Below are positions 11,333 to 21,854 of a stretch of 64,000 nt of DNA, one piece after another. Below the pieces are notes generated by a model. It saw only the letters and a program-made list of their open reading frames with translations, did no database searches and was not told where the DNA came from. Origin of the DNA: Siphonodentalium dalli (Eukaryota > Mollusca > Scaphopoda > Gadilida > Siphonodentaliidae); NCBI GenBank assembly GCA_032622095.1, contig CP136068.1, positions 134,053,989 through 134,117,988 of the forward strand, written 5' to 3'. A program made the position numbers and the translations under genes. Within the stretch, counting starts at the first letter, position 1. Each line of letters opens with the position of its first letter.

Positions 11333-12420
11333 TGACTGGCTGTATGGTCATGGATAGGATGTATGAATATGGGTGAGGTGTATATGCAAGTCTGGAGTGT
11401 AGAAATGGCCGTGTGCGCGGGGTATTGATGTACCCATTCAACGGTGATGTGCATATGTAGTCATTTTATGGTCATGTGCGGGTTGTATATGTATATCGTG
11501 AGTGACTATATGCCACGTGTGTGGCGAATATGTATACGGGAGTGACCGTATTGACAACAATGAGGTGGTGTACACACTACATGTATGTCTTGAAGGGTGG
11601 GATGGCCATTTGTGGGGTGTATACGTACACCCTGAGTGACTCTATGTATGTCGTGAGTGGCTATATATATGGTCATGATGTGGTCAATTGGTATACTGAG
11701 AGTGACAGTGTGGCCAAGATGAGGTGGTGTGCAGGGTATTGGTATATCTTGAAAGCTGCGTGTGAATTGGTAAAATAGGATTGACTATATGACCACAAAA
11801 TTAATGTGGTTATGGTTATATATCGTCTGGCTGAATTGTCATGAGTGAGGTGTATACATCATTATGCAAGACTGGAGTGTCTGAATGGCCGTATGTGCGG
11901 GATATTGGTATATATAGAACAGCTGCATGGCCATTGGTGAGGTGTAAATGTATACTTGGATTGACTCTATTGGTATGGATGTGGTGTACATGTATATATT
12001 GAGTGGCTACATGGCCATGGGCGTGGCAAATATATATTCAGGGAGTGATTCTACGGCCAATTGTGAGGCACATATGTATACAAGATGAATGTATGATCAT
12101 GGATATGGTGTATATGTATATATAGTGACTATACGGTAATGGATGAGGTGTAGAAGTATTCCTGGTGTGCCTGAATTTTGCCATGGCTGTATAGTCAAGT
12201 GTGTGGTGTACGGGTAACCCAAGTATTGCTTCATGGTCATGGGTGAAGTGTATGTGTCAAAATCGAGTGGCAACATGGTCATTTGGGTGGTGTTTATGTA
12301 TACATGCAGCGAATGTATTGTCATGGGTGGGTTGTACATGTGTACATTTGGATATCGCTTTCCACAATAACTCAGGGGAATGTTTATTGATAGAGAGGTA
12401 ATGTCAGAGAGTTCTAAATC
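10850..12420 (+). repeat. Degenerate TG-rich minisatellite, about 60 bp unit
   Basis: Variants of GAGTGACTATATGGTCATG followed by a GTGGTGTATATGTATAC phrase recur across 1.5 kb at roughly 58-62 bp spacing, for example at 11345, 11406 and 11468. The strand is strongly biased to T and G. A perfect TA tract interrupts it at 11294-11329. Open frames in this block, including a 125-codon one on the minus strand, come from the repeat. Confidence 0.75.
11294..11329. repeat. (TA)n microsatellite
   Basis: An uninterrupted alternating TA run lies inside the minisatellite. Such tracts vary readily in length. Confidence 0.9.
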
Positions 12421-13204
12421 TTGATGATGGTTTATATGCGCAATGGGGGTAACGGTTTTCCTGACATACGTCAATCAATTTCGATGTCAATTGGCCATAC
12501 TTATGATTTTATTTGGGCAGGATATCCACATAATATGCCCCCTTTCAGTTCAGATTCAAAGTTCTGTCCATTTCCGTACAAGCACATAGTCAGAATCCCC
12601 AAAAGCAGTTTTTGGCAAAATTCCATACTGCATCCTTTAAAAAGATTTAGTCGGACCTCATAAGGTAGTGGGAAAACCAGAATAGACCATTTAGTTGTCA
12701 ATTGATTAAATAATATGGTTAATACAAAGTGAGTAACAATTTTCTACCTTTTCTGGATATCAGAGAATAATTTTCGGGATATCTGTGATAAATCAACATT
12801 TTTTACCAAATGTGGTTGCCATTTCCCAAACAATCTTGAGTAATTTTGTCTAAAAACACATCAGTATGACATATTTAAGACATATCAAACCAATAAAAAG
12901 ATACTTCCATGTTACATAAAACAATGGTGAAAAGCTAATTTTTGCCGATTTTGATGTCAAGTTTGTGATAGAAAAATCCAATAATTCTGGTAATGTCAGA
13001 GTTTAAAATTGTAATAACCAAGGTGCATCAGCAATGTTAGTAGTCGGTGTCTATTAGACAGAATAGTCGTTGTTTTCATCAACCACAACTTGCATCGGGT
13101 TGCATGGGATCTCCAACTAGTTATGTTGGGATATAAGGTTTCATGAAACTCGTTTGATAAATTGGATTCACAACGAGTCTTAGACGAGAAAAACAGCCGA
13201 CAAC
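12421..13204. other. No feature recognised
   Basis: Two opposite-strand frames of 66-80 codons overlap at 12421-12701. Neither shows a known domain, and they mirror each other. No repeat partner was found in the window. Confidence 0.3.
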
Positions 13205-13580
13205 AGCTTATTTTAACATCAGCGAGCGTTATTGCCACGACAACTACACATGCTTACAATTGTGAGTTGGGAACACTGAGGAGAAGAAGTGTCCTTATAC
13301 CACATCCAAATAAATGTCCTCCAAATCCAAAATGACGCCCACTAAGGTGGACAAATATTAAAAAATCACAGAAAATCCCTCATATTCACATCATTAGGCA
13401 TTATTGTCGAGACATCTCCACCAATGCTTACAGTTGAGTTGGAAATACAGAAGTGAAACAACTACCTTACATCTCATGCAAGAAACGGGTTTCCAAATCG
13501 AAGACGGCGGTGAAAATAGCGACCAGAATTTGAAAACACGCCAACATTCATTTACTTTATAACGATCGGCGTTATTGTTA
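13205..13580. repeat. Direct repeat, about 180 bp x 2
   Basis: A block running GCGTTATTG, ATGCTTACAATTGTGAGTTGG, then TCCAAATCCAAAATGACG recurs about 180 bp later in diverged form (GGCATTATTGTCGAGAC, CAGTTGAGTTGG, TCCAAATCGAAGACGGCG). A third start, GGCGTTATTGTTAAGCG, lies near 13570. Confidence 0.6.
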
Positions 13581-14109
13581 AGCGAATTCTACTCACATTT
13601 ATATGTTGATGTGGAACATTGATATTAAGTATTCATTTGAGTTTGGCAATATTATTGACATTTTCACATACTAATTCCAACTTTTTATCATAATATAATA
13701 ATAAATAAAATGTAACATTTGGTATTAACCTCTTTCTAAGTTGAGCTTCAGTGTCATTTGACTATCATTTTGTATTATAACTGGGGAAAAATATGAATTC
13801 CGAAGCCGTTCATGCACTAATGTACGTATGTCATGTATTGATTTGCACCTAATGCACAATAAAGTTATCGAGCAAAACAAGATGTCCATGTGTTTTCATT
13901 GCCTCTGGGTGCTCACGACAAACGTAGAGGAAATTGCTTAAAAATAATATCTATATATATTTCAGCGTGTGTTGTGTTTTGAAACAATATTAATATTAAT
14001 CTGCGGGAGCTAACTTCGTGTCAACTTGTCCAATAGTATGGTACATGCAAGTATATCAAAGAGTTGCGAAAACGGGGAGATTTAACGAAAATTAACTAAA
14101 TATATATCA
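13581..14109. other. No feature recognised
   Basis: AT-rich spacer up to the Helitron end. The last base before the element is A on the plus strand, which gives the expected T after CTAG on the minus strand. Confidence 0.35.
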
Positions 14110-14937
14110 CTAGCCGATGAGCCCGACGTTGTCCGGGCTATTCAAAAACCAAATTTCAAGTCGATAGCTCCACAGATCTGGCCTGCGCATGCGCGAAGCT
14201 TGCGTTGCACGGGCTCGGCGACCCGATACAATTCGTATCCGGGGCAAGATACATTCACATAGCAAATTTCAAGTCGATAGCTCCACCCGTTTCCGAGATC
14301 TGGTCTGCGCATGCGCGAAGCTTGCGTCGCACGGGCTCGGCGACCCGATAAAATTCGTATCCGGGGCAAGATACATTCACATAGCAAATTTCAAGTCGAT
14401 AGCTCCACCCGTTTCCGAGATCTCGTCTGCGCATGCGCTGCACGGGCATCGCACGGGCTCGCCAATACGACAAGGACGACCGCCTGGTCAAACTACACAC
14501 ACGTACCAAGTTTCGTCCCGATCGGTCGAGAATTGTAGATTTGTATCAATGACATACTGGCATACATACATACAGACAGAGGTCTTCAAAATATGATAGC
14601 TCCACCCGTTTTCGAGATCTGGTCTGCGCATGCGCTGCACGGGCGTCGCACGGGCTCGCCAATACGACAACGACGACCGCCTGGTCAAACTACACACACG
14701 TACCAAATTTCAGGTCGATAGCTCTACCCGTTTCCGAGATCTCGTCTGCGCATGCGCGAAGCGGGCGCCGCACGGGCTCGCCAATACGACAACGTCGACC
14801 GCCTGGTCAAACTACACACACGTACCAAGTTTCGTCCCGATCGGTCGAGAATCGTAGATTTGTATAAATGACAGACAAACAAACATACAGACAAACAAAC
14901 ATACAGACAAACAGAGGTCTTCAAAATATATATGAGA
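14110..14937 (-). mobile_element. Non-autonomous Helitron, family A, copy 1
   Basis: Read on the minus strand the element begins A|TCTCATATATATTTTGAAG, has a short GTCT/GTTT microsatellite, then a core of tandem units of about 122 bp, then a GCCCGGAC..GTCGGGC hairpin and ends CTAG|T. TC start, CTRR end, a hairpin a few bases before the end and insertion between A and T are the standard marks of Helitron rolling-circle elements. Tandem core plus GTCY microsatellite matches the layout described for Helentron-associated (DINE/pearl) elements. It carries no Rep/helicase frame and would depend on proteins supplied in trans. Several 60-135 codon frames in both strands are by-products of the tandem core, which contains the palindrome GCGCATGCGC. 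Confidence 0.88.
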
Positions 14938-15089
14938 TTATCACAAGACGTAACGTTGAGACACCACCTGAAATATCAGCAATACAACCACCAACAAGTT
15001 ACCAGTTTCCAGGAATCAGAATATTTTCTTGCAATCAATACACCTGTCAGCAGCTGTCAATAAACTAATTATTCGCACATATTTTCGAC

Positions 15090-15560
15090 AAATTAGCGAC
15101 TGAGCTTGGCGTTTGGCTGCATTGATGCCATCCTGATTCACCCTTACTTAAATATACATGCATAGATTAAGTGTTAAAATGGCTATATTCAAACAACTTT
15201 TTCGTTGTCAAATGACAGTGTATTGAAATTTATATTTGAGCGGTGTTGGAAATTTATCCATTGTTAGAACACTTTTGGTTCATTTTGCATGACAATTGTC
15301 ATAATGTTCCCAAATAAAAGGCGAAAAGAATGTATGTTCTCCGGTGTTGCTTTACATATATTTACATGTACAAGCGTAGGGTCTGCCTGTTGAACCGAAT
15401 TTGATGTGGTGACTTCGGGTACACTGGCGGATGTTATAACGGAGTTTGTTTTTTTTAAATATAAATTTATATTTTGTAATTAAAATTTTACTTATTTTTT
15501 TTAAATGTTAAATTGAGCAAGCAGTTCAATCTAAAATAAAATACAATAGTTAAATAAAAA
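15090..15560. repeat. Copy of the core of the 55.1 kb TIR element
   Basis: Blocks such as ATATTCAAACAACTTTTT, GTTGTCAAAT, CATGACAATTGTCA and GAATGTATGTTCTC occur in the same order at 55190-55740. A T/A-rich tail and ATTGAGCAAGCAGTTCAATC follow. The copy lacks the inverted terminal repeats that frame the other, so it is truncated or diverged. Confidence 0.7.
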
Positions 15561-16561
15561 AGGGGTGCATTTAGAAACTATATGTGAACACCCATAACAG
15601 GGATCCTCTATCCACGTCTCTGCTAACTCATGATTTACACTTATTTAATGTTTCCATTCGTTGTACAGTTCCGGACCTATAATGTCGAATAACACAGAAT
15701 AGCCTTTTCTATTAATATGACATTAGAACATAAAACACAAACAAAAATACACGTTTTTACCTTTGCACATACGCCCCCACACTAAAGATGATCCATGTGC
15801 CGGCCTGTCCGAATGATAATTGGGATAAATTCAAACAGAAACGTTCAAAATGTGAAGCATATCATTCGCATCTTTGACATCCCAGCTCTGGTTTGGCGTC
15901 ATCTCATCGCAGTATCGATCTGCGGCGTTTATACCCGAAATTATGGTGGGTACCCACACTTGGGCGCATATAGTATTTTTGCGAACCGCTCTGCATGCTA
16001 GACAATTTTATGGTTAATTAAACATATATTATTTCTATTGATACACGCATTATCCGCCATCTATGACTGATAATTATGTTTATATCTATTAAATGTATTG
16101 TGATAAGAGCAAGCTATGGTCGCTACACATTGAGGGAACGTTCCACTTTGCGAAATTATGTTTTTAATAGTGGATATCACCATTTAACTGGGAGATATAT
16201 AGCTTCATCTTATGGAATATTTGTTAATTTATCCAAACCGCAATTCTCTGGTTTGGTGATATCCTCGGGTTTGGCGATACCACGTACACGGGGGTGACTA
16301 AGAAGCTATATATGAAGCTAATGCTCGGGATAGACAGGTGGTTGGAATAACAAGTTCGCACTGGAGCGGTCGGTGAGATAATATCACTCAGACTGATAAG
16401 GAATCCAATATGCCGATTACACGTGTTGCAATCACTAACTTATATGTCACCATGCATTTAATAACACAAAGAGAGAGAGAATGAGTGGTTCGGGGGGGGG
16501 GCTAGCCCGGGATTGTCGGAAGGACCGAATGGTCCTCCCCTTAATCCCTCATGTTGTTGCC
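15561..16561. other. No gene recognised
   Basis: Contains a (GA)n run and a run of ten G near 16490. A pair of short phrases, GGATATCACC and GGTGATATCC, form a small inverted repeat at 16172-16265. Nothing coding is supported. Confidence 0.3.
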
Positions 16562-16567
16562 TTTATT
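16562..16567 (-). promoter_or_regulatory. Poly(A) signal AATAAA
   Basis: AATAAA on the minus strand lies about 46 nt after the TAA that closes the exon at 16874-16613, a normal distance for the end of a transcript. Confidence 0.45.
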
Positions 16568-16612
16568 GGTGATCATAAAAAAAAAAAAATGGTAAGCATT
16601 TTGTGATGGTGA

Positions 16613-16874
16613 TTATTTTTTCTTTTTTCTTTTCTTCTTTGCATTTGGTTTTTCGGTTGATGACTGAGGTGAAGGATGTCTCTGATGGTACTGTTGGATG
16701 ATGCGTTGTAGTTCCGCTTCTTGCTTCGCTTCTTGTTCTTTCATGTAGCGTTGGAAGATTTCTGATTTTTCTTTACTGTGTCTATCAGCATTAGCGATGG
16801 CGTTATCTGCAAGCCGGATGGTTTCTTCTACAGACTGAACAGACCGAGTGCTGTTGTTGTTGCTGGTGGTGGAG
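16613..16874 (-). CDS. 3' terminal exon, helical with basic tail
   Basis: The exon follows acceptor GTCTTTGTGTTATTAG, takes one base to finish a split codon and reads 86 codons to TAA. It starts Ser/Asn-rich (SSTTSNNNST), continues with a charged, helix-prone segment (VEETIRLADNAIANADRHSK, then EIFQRYMKEQEAKQEAELQ, then RIIQQYHQRHPSP) and ends in NAKKKRKKKK, a typical nuclear localisation-type basic cluster. It has no ATG, being the last exon of a split gene, so a start-based search misses it. The family is not recognised. Helical segment plus basic tail resembles the C-terminal tails of Myb/SANT-like proteins encoded by host genes and Harbinger-type transposons; that is only a suggestion. 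AATAAA follows 46 nt after the stop. Upstream exons should lie above 16900 on the minus strand. Confidence 0.55.
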
Positions 16875-18326
16875 CTAATAACACAAAGACGTTGGCATGC
16901 ATGCCTTATATAGGCAACACCAATTGTTAATTTAGTCTAATAATAAGTTGCGATTTTTCTAATGGCTTGATTTACGGGCCAATATATGTCCTTAATTCCT
17001 TAACTGCAAAACATACGATATTGAAATGTCATGCTGGGAACATAATTCGCTGGAAGTTTCATACCCAAAATATGTTCATACTGTACTTATAGTTTGATTT
17101 TCAAACCAGTAATTGCTATCAGACCACGAGTTGCGTATTTTCCTATTTTTTTCACAATTTGGGACTGAAATTGACACCAGTCACATATTATCCACCTTAG
17201 AAGGGTGCCATATGAGAAATTCTAACAGTTGAAATATTGGAGTACTGCACCACCACAAGGGCGGTGCAATTGGAATTTCGAGAACTTGAAAGGGGAGTTA
17301 TGTCTGGTTCAAGGGGTACATTTGGACAATTCGATCATAGACTTTCTGGACACGTCCCTTTGCATGTGTTATTGTCTATTTCCCATAATGCTGTATACAC
17401 ATATACAAATCAGGTTATTACACGGACAATATCCCAAACAAGTGAAATTTATATTTCTTCAAGCCTGTTCACGTATGGTCATGTCATAATTATCGCTAAC
17501 TATAAATATAACTATTTTCGGGCGGTATTGTATTGTACCTACCAGACTTTATTGCAAGCTAAACGCATGATTGGTCATCCGATGCTTACGTTATGCATGC
17601 GACTCATCGTTACTAAGATGAGCGGCGTGATAATGACAATTACTAATCACAACGTTCTAGCCATATTAACCACAGACCAACCGAATGCATATCGGACGTG
17701 ATAGCGCTCCAAGATGTGCCGTTGTAATATGATAGTATTCCCAATTCTCTCATATTTCAAACAAACACTCATTTGCAACTGAGCCGCGCTAGCTGTGGTC
17801 ACAGACGGCGTTTATTGCGTAACATGCTTTACAGGTTATATGTGGGCACATGCTATAATATTTTACATACACAATGTAAATACATCCTAGAAAGTCTGCA
17901 CAGCCGGTCAGGAAAAACCATGCACCCCTTTTATATAGGGACTGGAAACCTGAAATCCGAAGCCCACTCGTATGTGCAGCTCGGGTGTTCGGACCGCACC
18001 CTTATTGAAATCTACTCATAATTATATATGTATCAATATTCTGAACATTGTGAATAATGTGTCAACTTTCAGCTGAGTTATATTACAGAATGAAGAACGC
18101 TATATAGCTGGACACAGCATTGATAATTTTTTTCATTTGATTGAAATATTTGTTTTTTTTGTTTTGTTTTTTGTTTATCAAAATTTTTTTTGGAAAATTA
18201 ATGTGACCCTCTCAGTGAAGTTACACGGCTAGAATGACGAATTCTCCACTCTAGCGATCCGAACAATTACCACAAATCTCATTCTCATTGGCTACAATTC
18301 GAAATAGGCTCCGCCAGGCTCCTAGA
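16875..18326. other. No gene recognised; one long plus-strand frame
   Basis: A 154-codon plus-strand frame (17237-17701) is open but has no recognisable motif, no signal peptide and overlaps a second frame of similar quality. It may be chance. Missing upstream exons of the basic-tailed gene could lie here on the minus strand, but none could be identified. T-runs occur at 18120-18200. Confidence 0.3.
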
Positions 18327-18550
18327 ATGGACAGAAAGATGAGTATTGAACTATTTACATTTAATAGTTGCGCAGATTCGAAAAAGGTTAATTCGAATGT
18401 CGGTCCGAAAACAGAAAGTAAACAAAGCTGTAACGCTGACGACGCGATTAAAACAACTGCGTTGATTGAACAACAAAAATTGTCCGCCGGGTCTGGTGGA
18501 TTGCAACTAAATTCCGGGGTGTACAGGACTAACCGGACAGTATTTTCGAG
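18327..18550 (+). CDS. Candidate first coding exon, unknown protein
   Basis: From ATG 18327 the frame reads MDRKMSIELFTFNSCADSKK, then a polar stretch rich in Asn, Ser and Lys, then LNSGVYRTNRTVFSR, up to a donor-like site (TTTTCGAG|GTGGGT at 18550/18551). Upstream within 60 bp lie ATTGG (inverted CCAAT) and GCTCCGCC, which are common in promoters. The frame stays open past the donor to 18683, so it may instead be a single-exon open frame. No domain is recognised. Composition is plausible for a cytosolic or nuclear protein. No downstream exon was identified. Confidence 0.28.
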
Positions 18551-18831
18551 GTGGGTACCTGCATCAAAAGATGAAATTTGGAATTTTGAGACAGTCCGTG
18601 AAAATACTCAAAATATGCATTTGTGGGGAGGAAACAGGCCTTTCGACCTGTATATAGGTTGTTGCGACAGCTGTCTGCGATGAATGTGAAAAGTATGATT
18701 TTCTGGGATATTTTGGGGAAGAAATCGTCTCGCGGCGATGATTAAATGACATTTTTTCCGCGATCGAACAATGACAACTGACTTAAATTGATCGTCGGTG
18801 TCCGAACATTAGCGAAGAAATATTCACTCAC

Positions 18832-18950
18832 CTTCAGTTGGTCAGATATGGTATCCAAGCGTTTATTTCCCCAAAAAACCGTCAAAAAATGTCAACAAAT
18901 ATTTGTCGACAGATATTTCTCCACCTCGAAATCTACGACTTCCGGTTTTG
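18832..18950 (-). promoter_or_regulatory. Possible promoter and 5' UTR exon
   Basis: On the minus strand an ETS-type core motif, ACCGGAAGT (18946-18938), lies about 100 bp upstream of a strong donor, CTGAAG|GTGAGT (18832/18831). No ATG lies between them. This looks like a first non-coding exon of a minus-strand gene. The basic-tailed terminal exon at 16874-16613 lies 2 kb downstream on the same strand and could belong to it. This is inference from motifs only. Confidence 0.22.
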
Positions 18951-19127
18951 GTTCGTGTCCGTTGATCCACTGTGCACCTCTGCCGCCAAAACCCGAAATT
19001 GGACTTTTAATGAAATTTTCTAAGTCGAATGTCAACCGAATGTCGAACGCCGAACGCCTAACCAACTTCACACGAATGTCAAACGAATGTCGAACGCCGA
19101 ACGCCTAACTAACTTCACACACCTAAC

Positions 19128-19391
19128 CTAATGAACTGAGCTCATATGCATTCCACCTTTTTTCAAAAGTGGGTCATGTTCTCCGGCAGCAAACGCATGT
19201 GGATTTTTTTCTGGAATGCGCACAGTATACTTCTCACACGGAGAACTTCTTACTACCCTATCTGATGTAACGATAACTTGTGAAATATTACTATGGGGAT
19301 CAGACGAATTGTCCTGAGAAATTAAGAGGAAATCTTCATGGCTGCTCAGAAAATTATAATAACCACTAATCGCTTTCATCGACGCTTTCAT
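19128..19391 (-). CDS. Unrecognised 87-codon open frame
   Basis: The frame runs from ATG 19391 (MKASMKAISGYYNFLSSHED) to TAG 19128. Composition is mixed and not low-complexity (SNISQVIVTSDRVVRSSPCE, then HDPLLKKGG). An in-frame TAA lies 36 bp upstream of the ATG. There is no signal peptide, membrane segment or known motif. It may be a small gene, a terminal exon or chance. Confidence 0.2.
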   Translation of the reverse strand: MKASMKAISGYYNFLSSHEDFLLISQDNSSDPHSNISQVIVTSDRVVRSSPCEKYTVRIPEKNPHAFAAGEHDPLLKKGGMHMSSVH

Positions 19392-19654
19392 TAAATATGC
19401 ATTATCTGAATTATCGCTCCCAAATAATTACTATTTCTCTGGCTTCGGAGGTAAACAATATTTGATTCGAGTCGATGAACCCACCGACATCAAAGCTCAG
19501 TGATCAGGTATAGAATTTTGACTATTTGTGGCCCAGAAAAACGTCGTCAAACGGACGGTCTCGGACAAAATTGCGAATGGAGATGGATAACAGTACAATC
19601 GGGCGGTAATAAGGCCAAATTTCGTGATACTCATGTGATAATACGGCCATAGTT

Positions 19655-19835
19655 GCACAAAATGTTGATAAATAACACGTTTTGGGAAATTTGATACCAT
19701 AGTTGACAGTGGTTAGCATTATTTTGTTGCAATTAATCGATTCTGATAACTAAAGCGTATTTTGAAGAAAATGTTGTTGTTGTATCTTTATGATATTGGG
19801 AGCGTACATGTATGATCGGATTGAGTATATTTAAG
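19655..19835 (+). repeat. Dispersed repeat R2, copy 1
   Basis: CAAAATGTTGATAAATAACA, GTTTTGGG, ATAGTTGACTGT-like, TCGATTCTGATAAC and CGGATTGAGTA occur in the same order and orientation at 37156-37335, inside another element. Confidence 0.7.
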
Positions 19836-20038
19836 CTGTTCCAAAACTATTGCAATTTTGAACATGGTAGATCATTTCTCCAACGTAGGTAGTCGGGTCA
19901 ACAGACCACTGCATACATGTATGTTCACATGGTTATTTTCTCGTTTATAAACATGTATAAATGTTTTCTATTTCCTTGAAATTATTTATTATATATTTGC
20001 TGTTTACTTTGAAATGAATTATTATGCATGCTCACATA

Positions 20039-20473
20039 TGTGACCCGCCATATCAAATCCAGTCGGAAGTCGGGATTTTTTTACCCTGTGCCAATGCATT
20101 CTCGCATGGTCGCCTCTCATATATATAAGAGAATGCATTGGCCTAACAATTTTTTACAATTAAAAAAAAAAAAAATTCTTGTATTCTTTAACAATTTTAT
20201 AATTTCACCCAGACAAACATGAGCAGAAGACACTCTTCTAGGTGCTTCTATATATGTGTGGGGCTCACTGCAAGGTAATGGATGTTTTTTTTATTTAATG
20301 TCCTAAAAATTGTAAGAAACATTTATTTAAAAAACATGATAAAAAATTGTTAGGCCAATGCAATCTCTTATATATGCGAGGCGACCTATGGTCGACTCGC
20401 ATATATAAGAGAATGCATTGGCACAGGGTAAAAAAATCCCGACTTCCGACTGGATTTGATATGGCGGGTCACA
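20039..20473. mobile_element. MITE with long terminal inverted repeats, TA target
   Basis: The 435 bp element begins TGTGACCCGCCATATCAAAT and ends in its reverse complement. Terminal inverted repeats exceed 100 bp with few mismatches and both are flanked by TA. The arms contain AAGAGAATGCATTGGCC and stretches of ATATATAAG. The centre is A/T-rich without coding potential. TA target duplication suggests a Tc1/mariner-type or related transposase in trans. A fragment of the same family lies at 54797-54870. Confidence 0.88.
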
Positions 20474-20844
20474 TATAATATTACACATCACACTCCGTAC
20501 TTTCTGATCTTCTCACTAAATTCTGATATTATCTTTCGACCCTCTGTTTCACATCCAGTTTTCATTTAATTATTTCTTTTTTCTATGAATCTTTTTTTCT
20601 GTATCAACTTGCAGTCAAGTAGGGTCGCACGATTGTCAACGGAGAGGGTTTCCAATAAGCCAATGGATTTTTGCCTAATCCCATTTTTCTTCTAAATTTG
20701 TACCTATTGTAATTTTATACATGTTGTATTTGAATGCACATAGAGGGGGGAATAAACAATGATTAAACTAATGTGGAATAATGACAACAATGACCAGCTA
20801 AGTTGATATACAAATATTCTACGCATATATATACACTCACCTGT
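20474..20844. other. No feature recognised before the PAN-like gene
   Basis: AT-rich sequence on the 3' side of the minus-strand PAN-like reading frame. Apart from the donor described there, nothing is supported. Confidence 0.3.
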
Positions 20845-21126
20845 CTATGCACATCGACAGTGTGTATTTCTGGTCTGGGGGGCATAAGAAAGATTGTCCT
20901 TATACATGGAGCACAGTCTAAGTTTAACACTGAAACTACCCAAAGTGCAAGCCGGTGTTAAATAACACATCCTATCACATCTCAGAATATTTCCCACGTA
21001 TTGCTGAGAGAAAGGCTCGTCTATTGGCACAACTCCTTGTCGAATTGTAGGAAACGTTAGTCCTCCGATTAAAACAACACAAACCTGAATAATATTCAGA
21101 AATGTCACCGCCAGAAGAAGATTCAT
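20845..21126 (-). CDS. Small secreted PAN/Apple-like protein
   Basis: From ATG 21126 the 93-residue frame starts MNLLLAVTFLNIIQVCVVLI, a typical signal peptide, then about 25 residues, then ILRCDRMCYLTPACTLGSF and KLRLCSMYKDN, then HCRCA and TAG. The C-x3-C-x5-C-x9-C pattern with aromatic or hydrophobic residues between matches the core of PAN/Apple modules (CA..C...P.C..F.....C.L). PAN modules bind proteins or sugars outside the cell. Oddly, a perfect donor CAG|GTGAGT stands only four bases after the stop (20841/20840). Either the last coding exon has an intron in its 3' UTR, or the TAG is a disabling change in a longer PAN gene. The frame also reads open upstream of the ATG. Presence of six Cys suggests a nearly full small module. 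Confidence 0.5.
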   Translation of the reverse strand: MNLLLAVTFLNIIQVCVVLIGGLTFPTIRQGVVPIDEPFSQQYVGNILRCDRMCYLTPACTLGSFSVKLRLCSMYKDNLSYAPQTRNTHCRCA

Positions 21127-21854
21127 GATGACAATAGTTATTGGTCTACTCTTTGGCAAACCTGACGCTGTATTAGAGATGAAGATGATCTGTAACGTGC
21201 GATGGGCAGTTTCAGTCCGATCGTTAAACTATTCTGAGCCAATCGTCAACCATTGTTCAAGAGAGTACAACGAATCAACAACACAAGGTAGAATGTAAAA
21301 TTGAGATCGACTTTCGTGTAATAGTTCAGCTCCATAATATTGGTAGACGTATACTACGGCCTTTTAACTGACCCCCGGATTGAGGTGGATACGAGGCGAA
21401 TTTATGAATTGAGGAAAATATGAGATGTTTACTAGCTGCATAACTGACTTGTTATGTTGTCTCGCGTATTTTTGAATTCAGCTTTGCTTATGGTTAAATA
21501 TTTAGAACGACTACTGTTCACTACTGTCTCACTGTGGAGAGGTAACTGGAGGCCACTATATGCAGTGACAAACCGCTTCATGCAATCTATCAGTAGTCTC
21601 TGGCACTGCCGTAATTCGAAGGGTAGTCCAGTCGGCTGCTGGGCTAGTTGTTTAATATTTGCTTTCATTTGGAAACTCAAATAGGAACATTGCTGGACAA
21701 TTGCTACCTGGAAAACTAATCAGGACATGTAGAGATGGCAATTTCAATCGATATTCCCAAACTCTGAAGAGATCAATTTATTGTATGTGTGAATATATGT
21801 AAGAGTTATTGAATGTTCAATTGACCACATACCTAACTAACTGCATATATGTGA
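21127..21854. other. Upstream of PAN-like gene, nothing recognised
   Basis: This is the 5' side of the minus-strand PAN-like gene. No TATA or other clear element was noticed at a convincing distance. Two mirrored frames at 21432-21684 have no known motif. Confidence 0.3.

Noticed and set aside
12097-12474. 125-codon minus-strand frame rich in Thr, Tyr and His
   Set aside because: It is the complement of the TG-rich minisatellite, which lacks stop-forming trinucleotides in that strand.
14142-14924. Several 66-135 codon frames on both strands
   Set aside because: All lie in the tandem core of a Helitron and repeat the same peptide phrases (for example VNVSCPGYE) in register with the DNA units.
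17237-17701. 154-codon plus-strand frame
   Set aside because: Unbroken but without recognisable motif; a second overlapping frame is equally open, which suggests chance.
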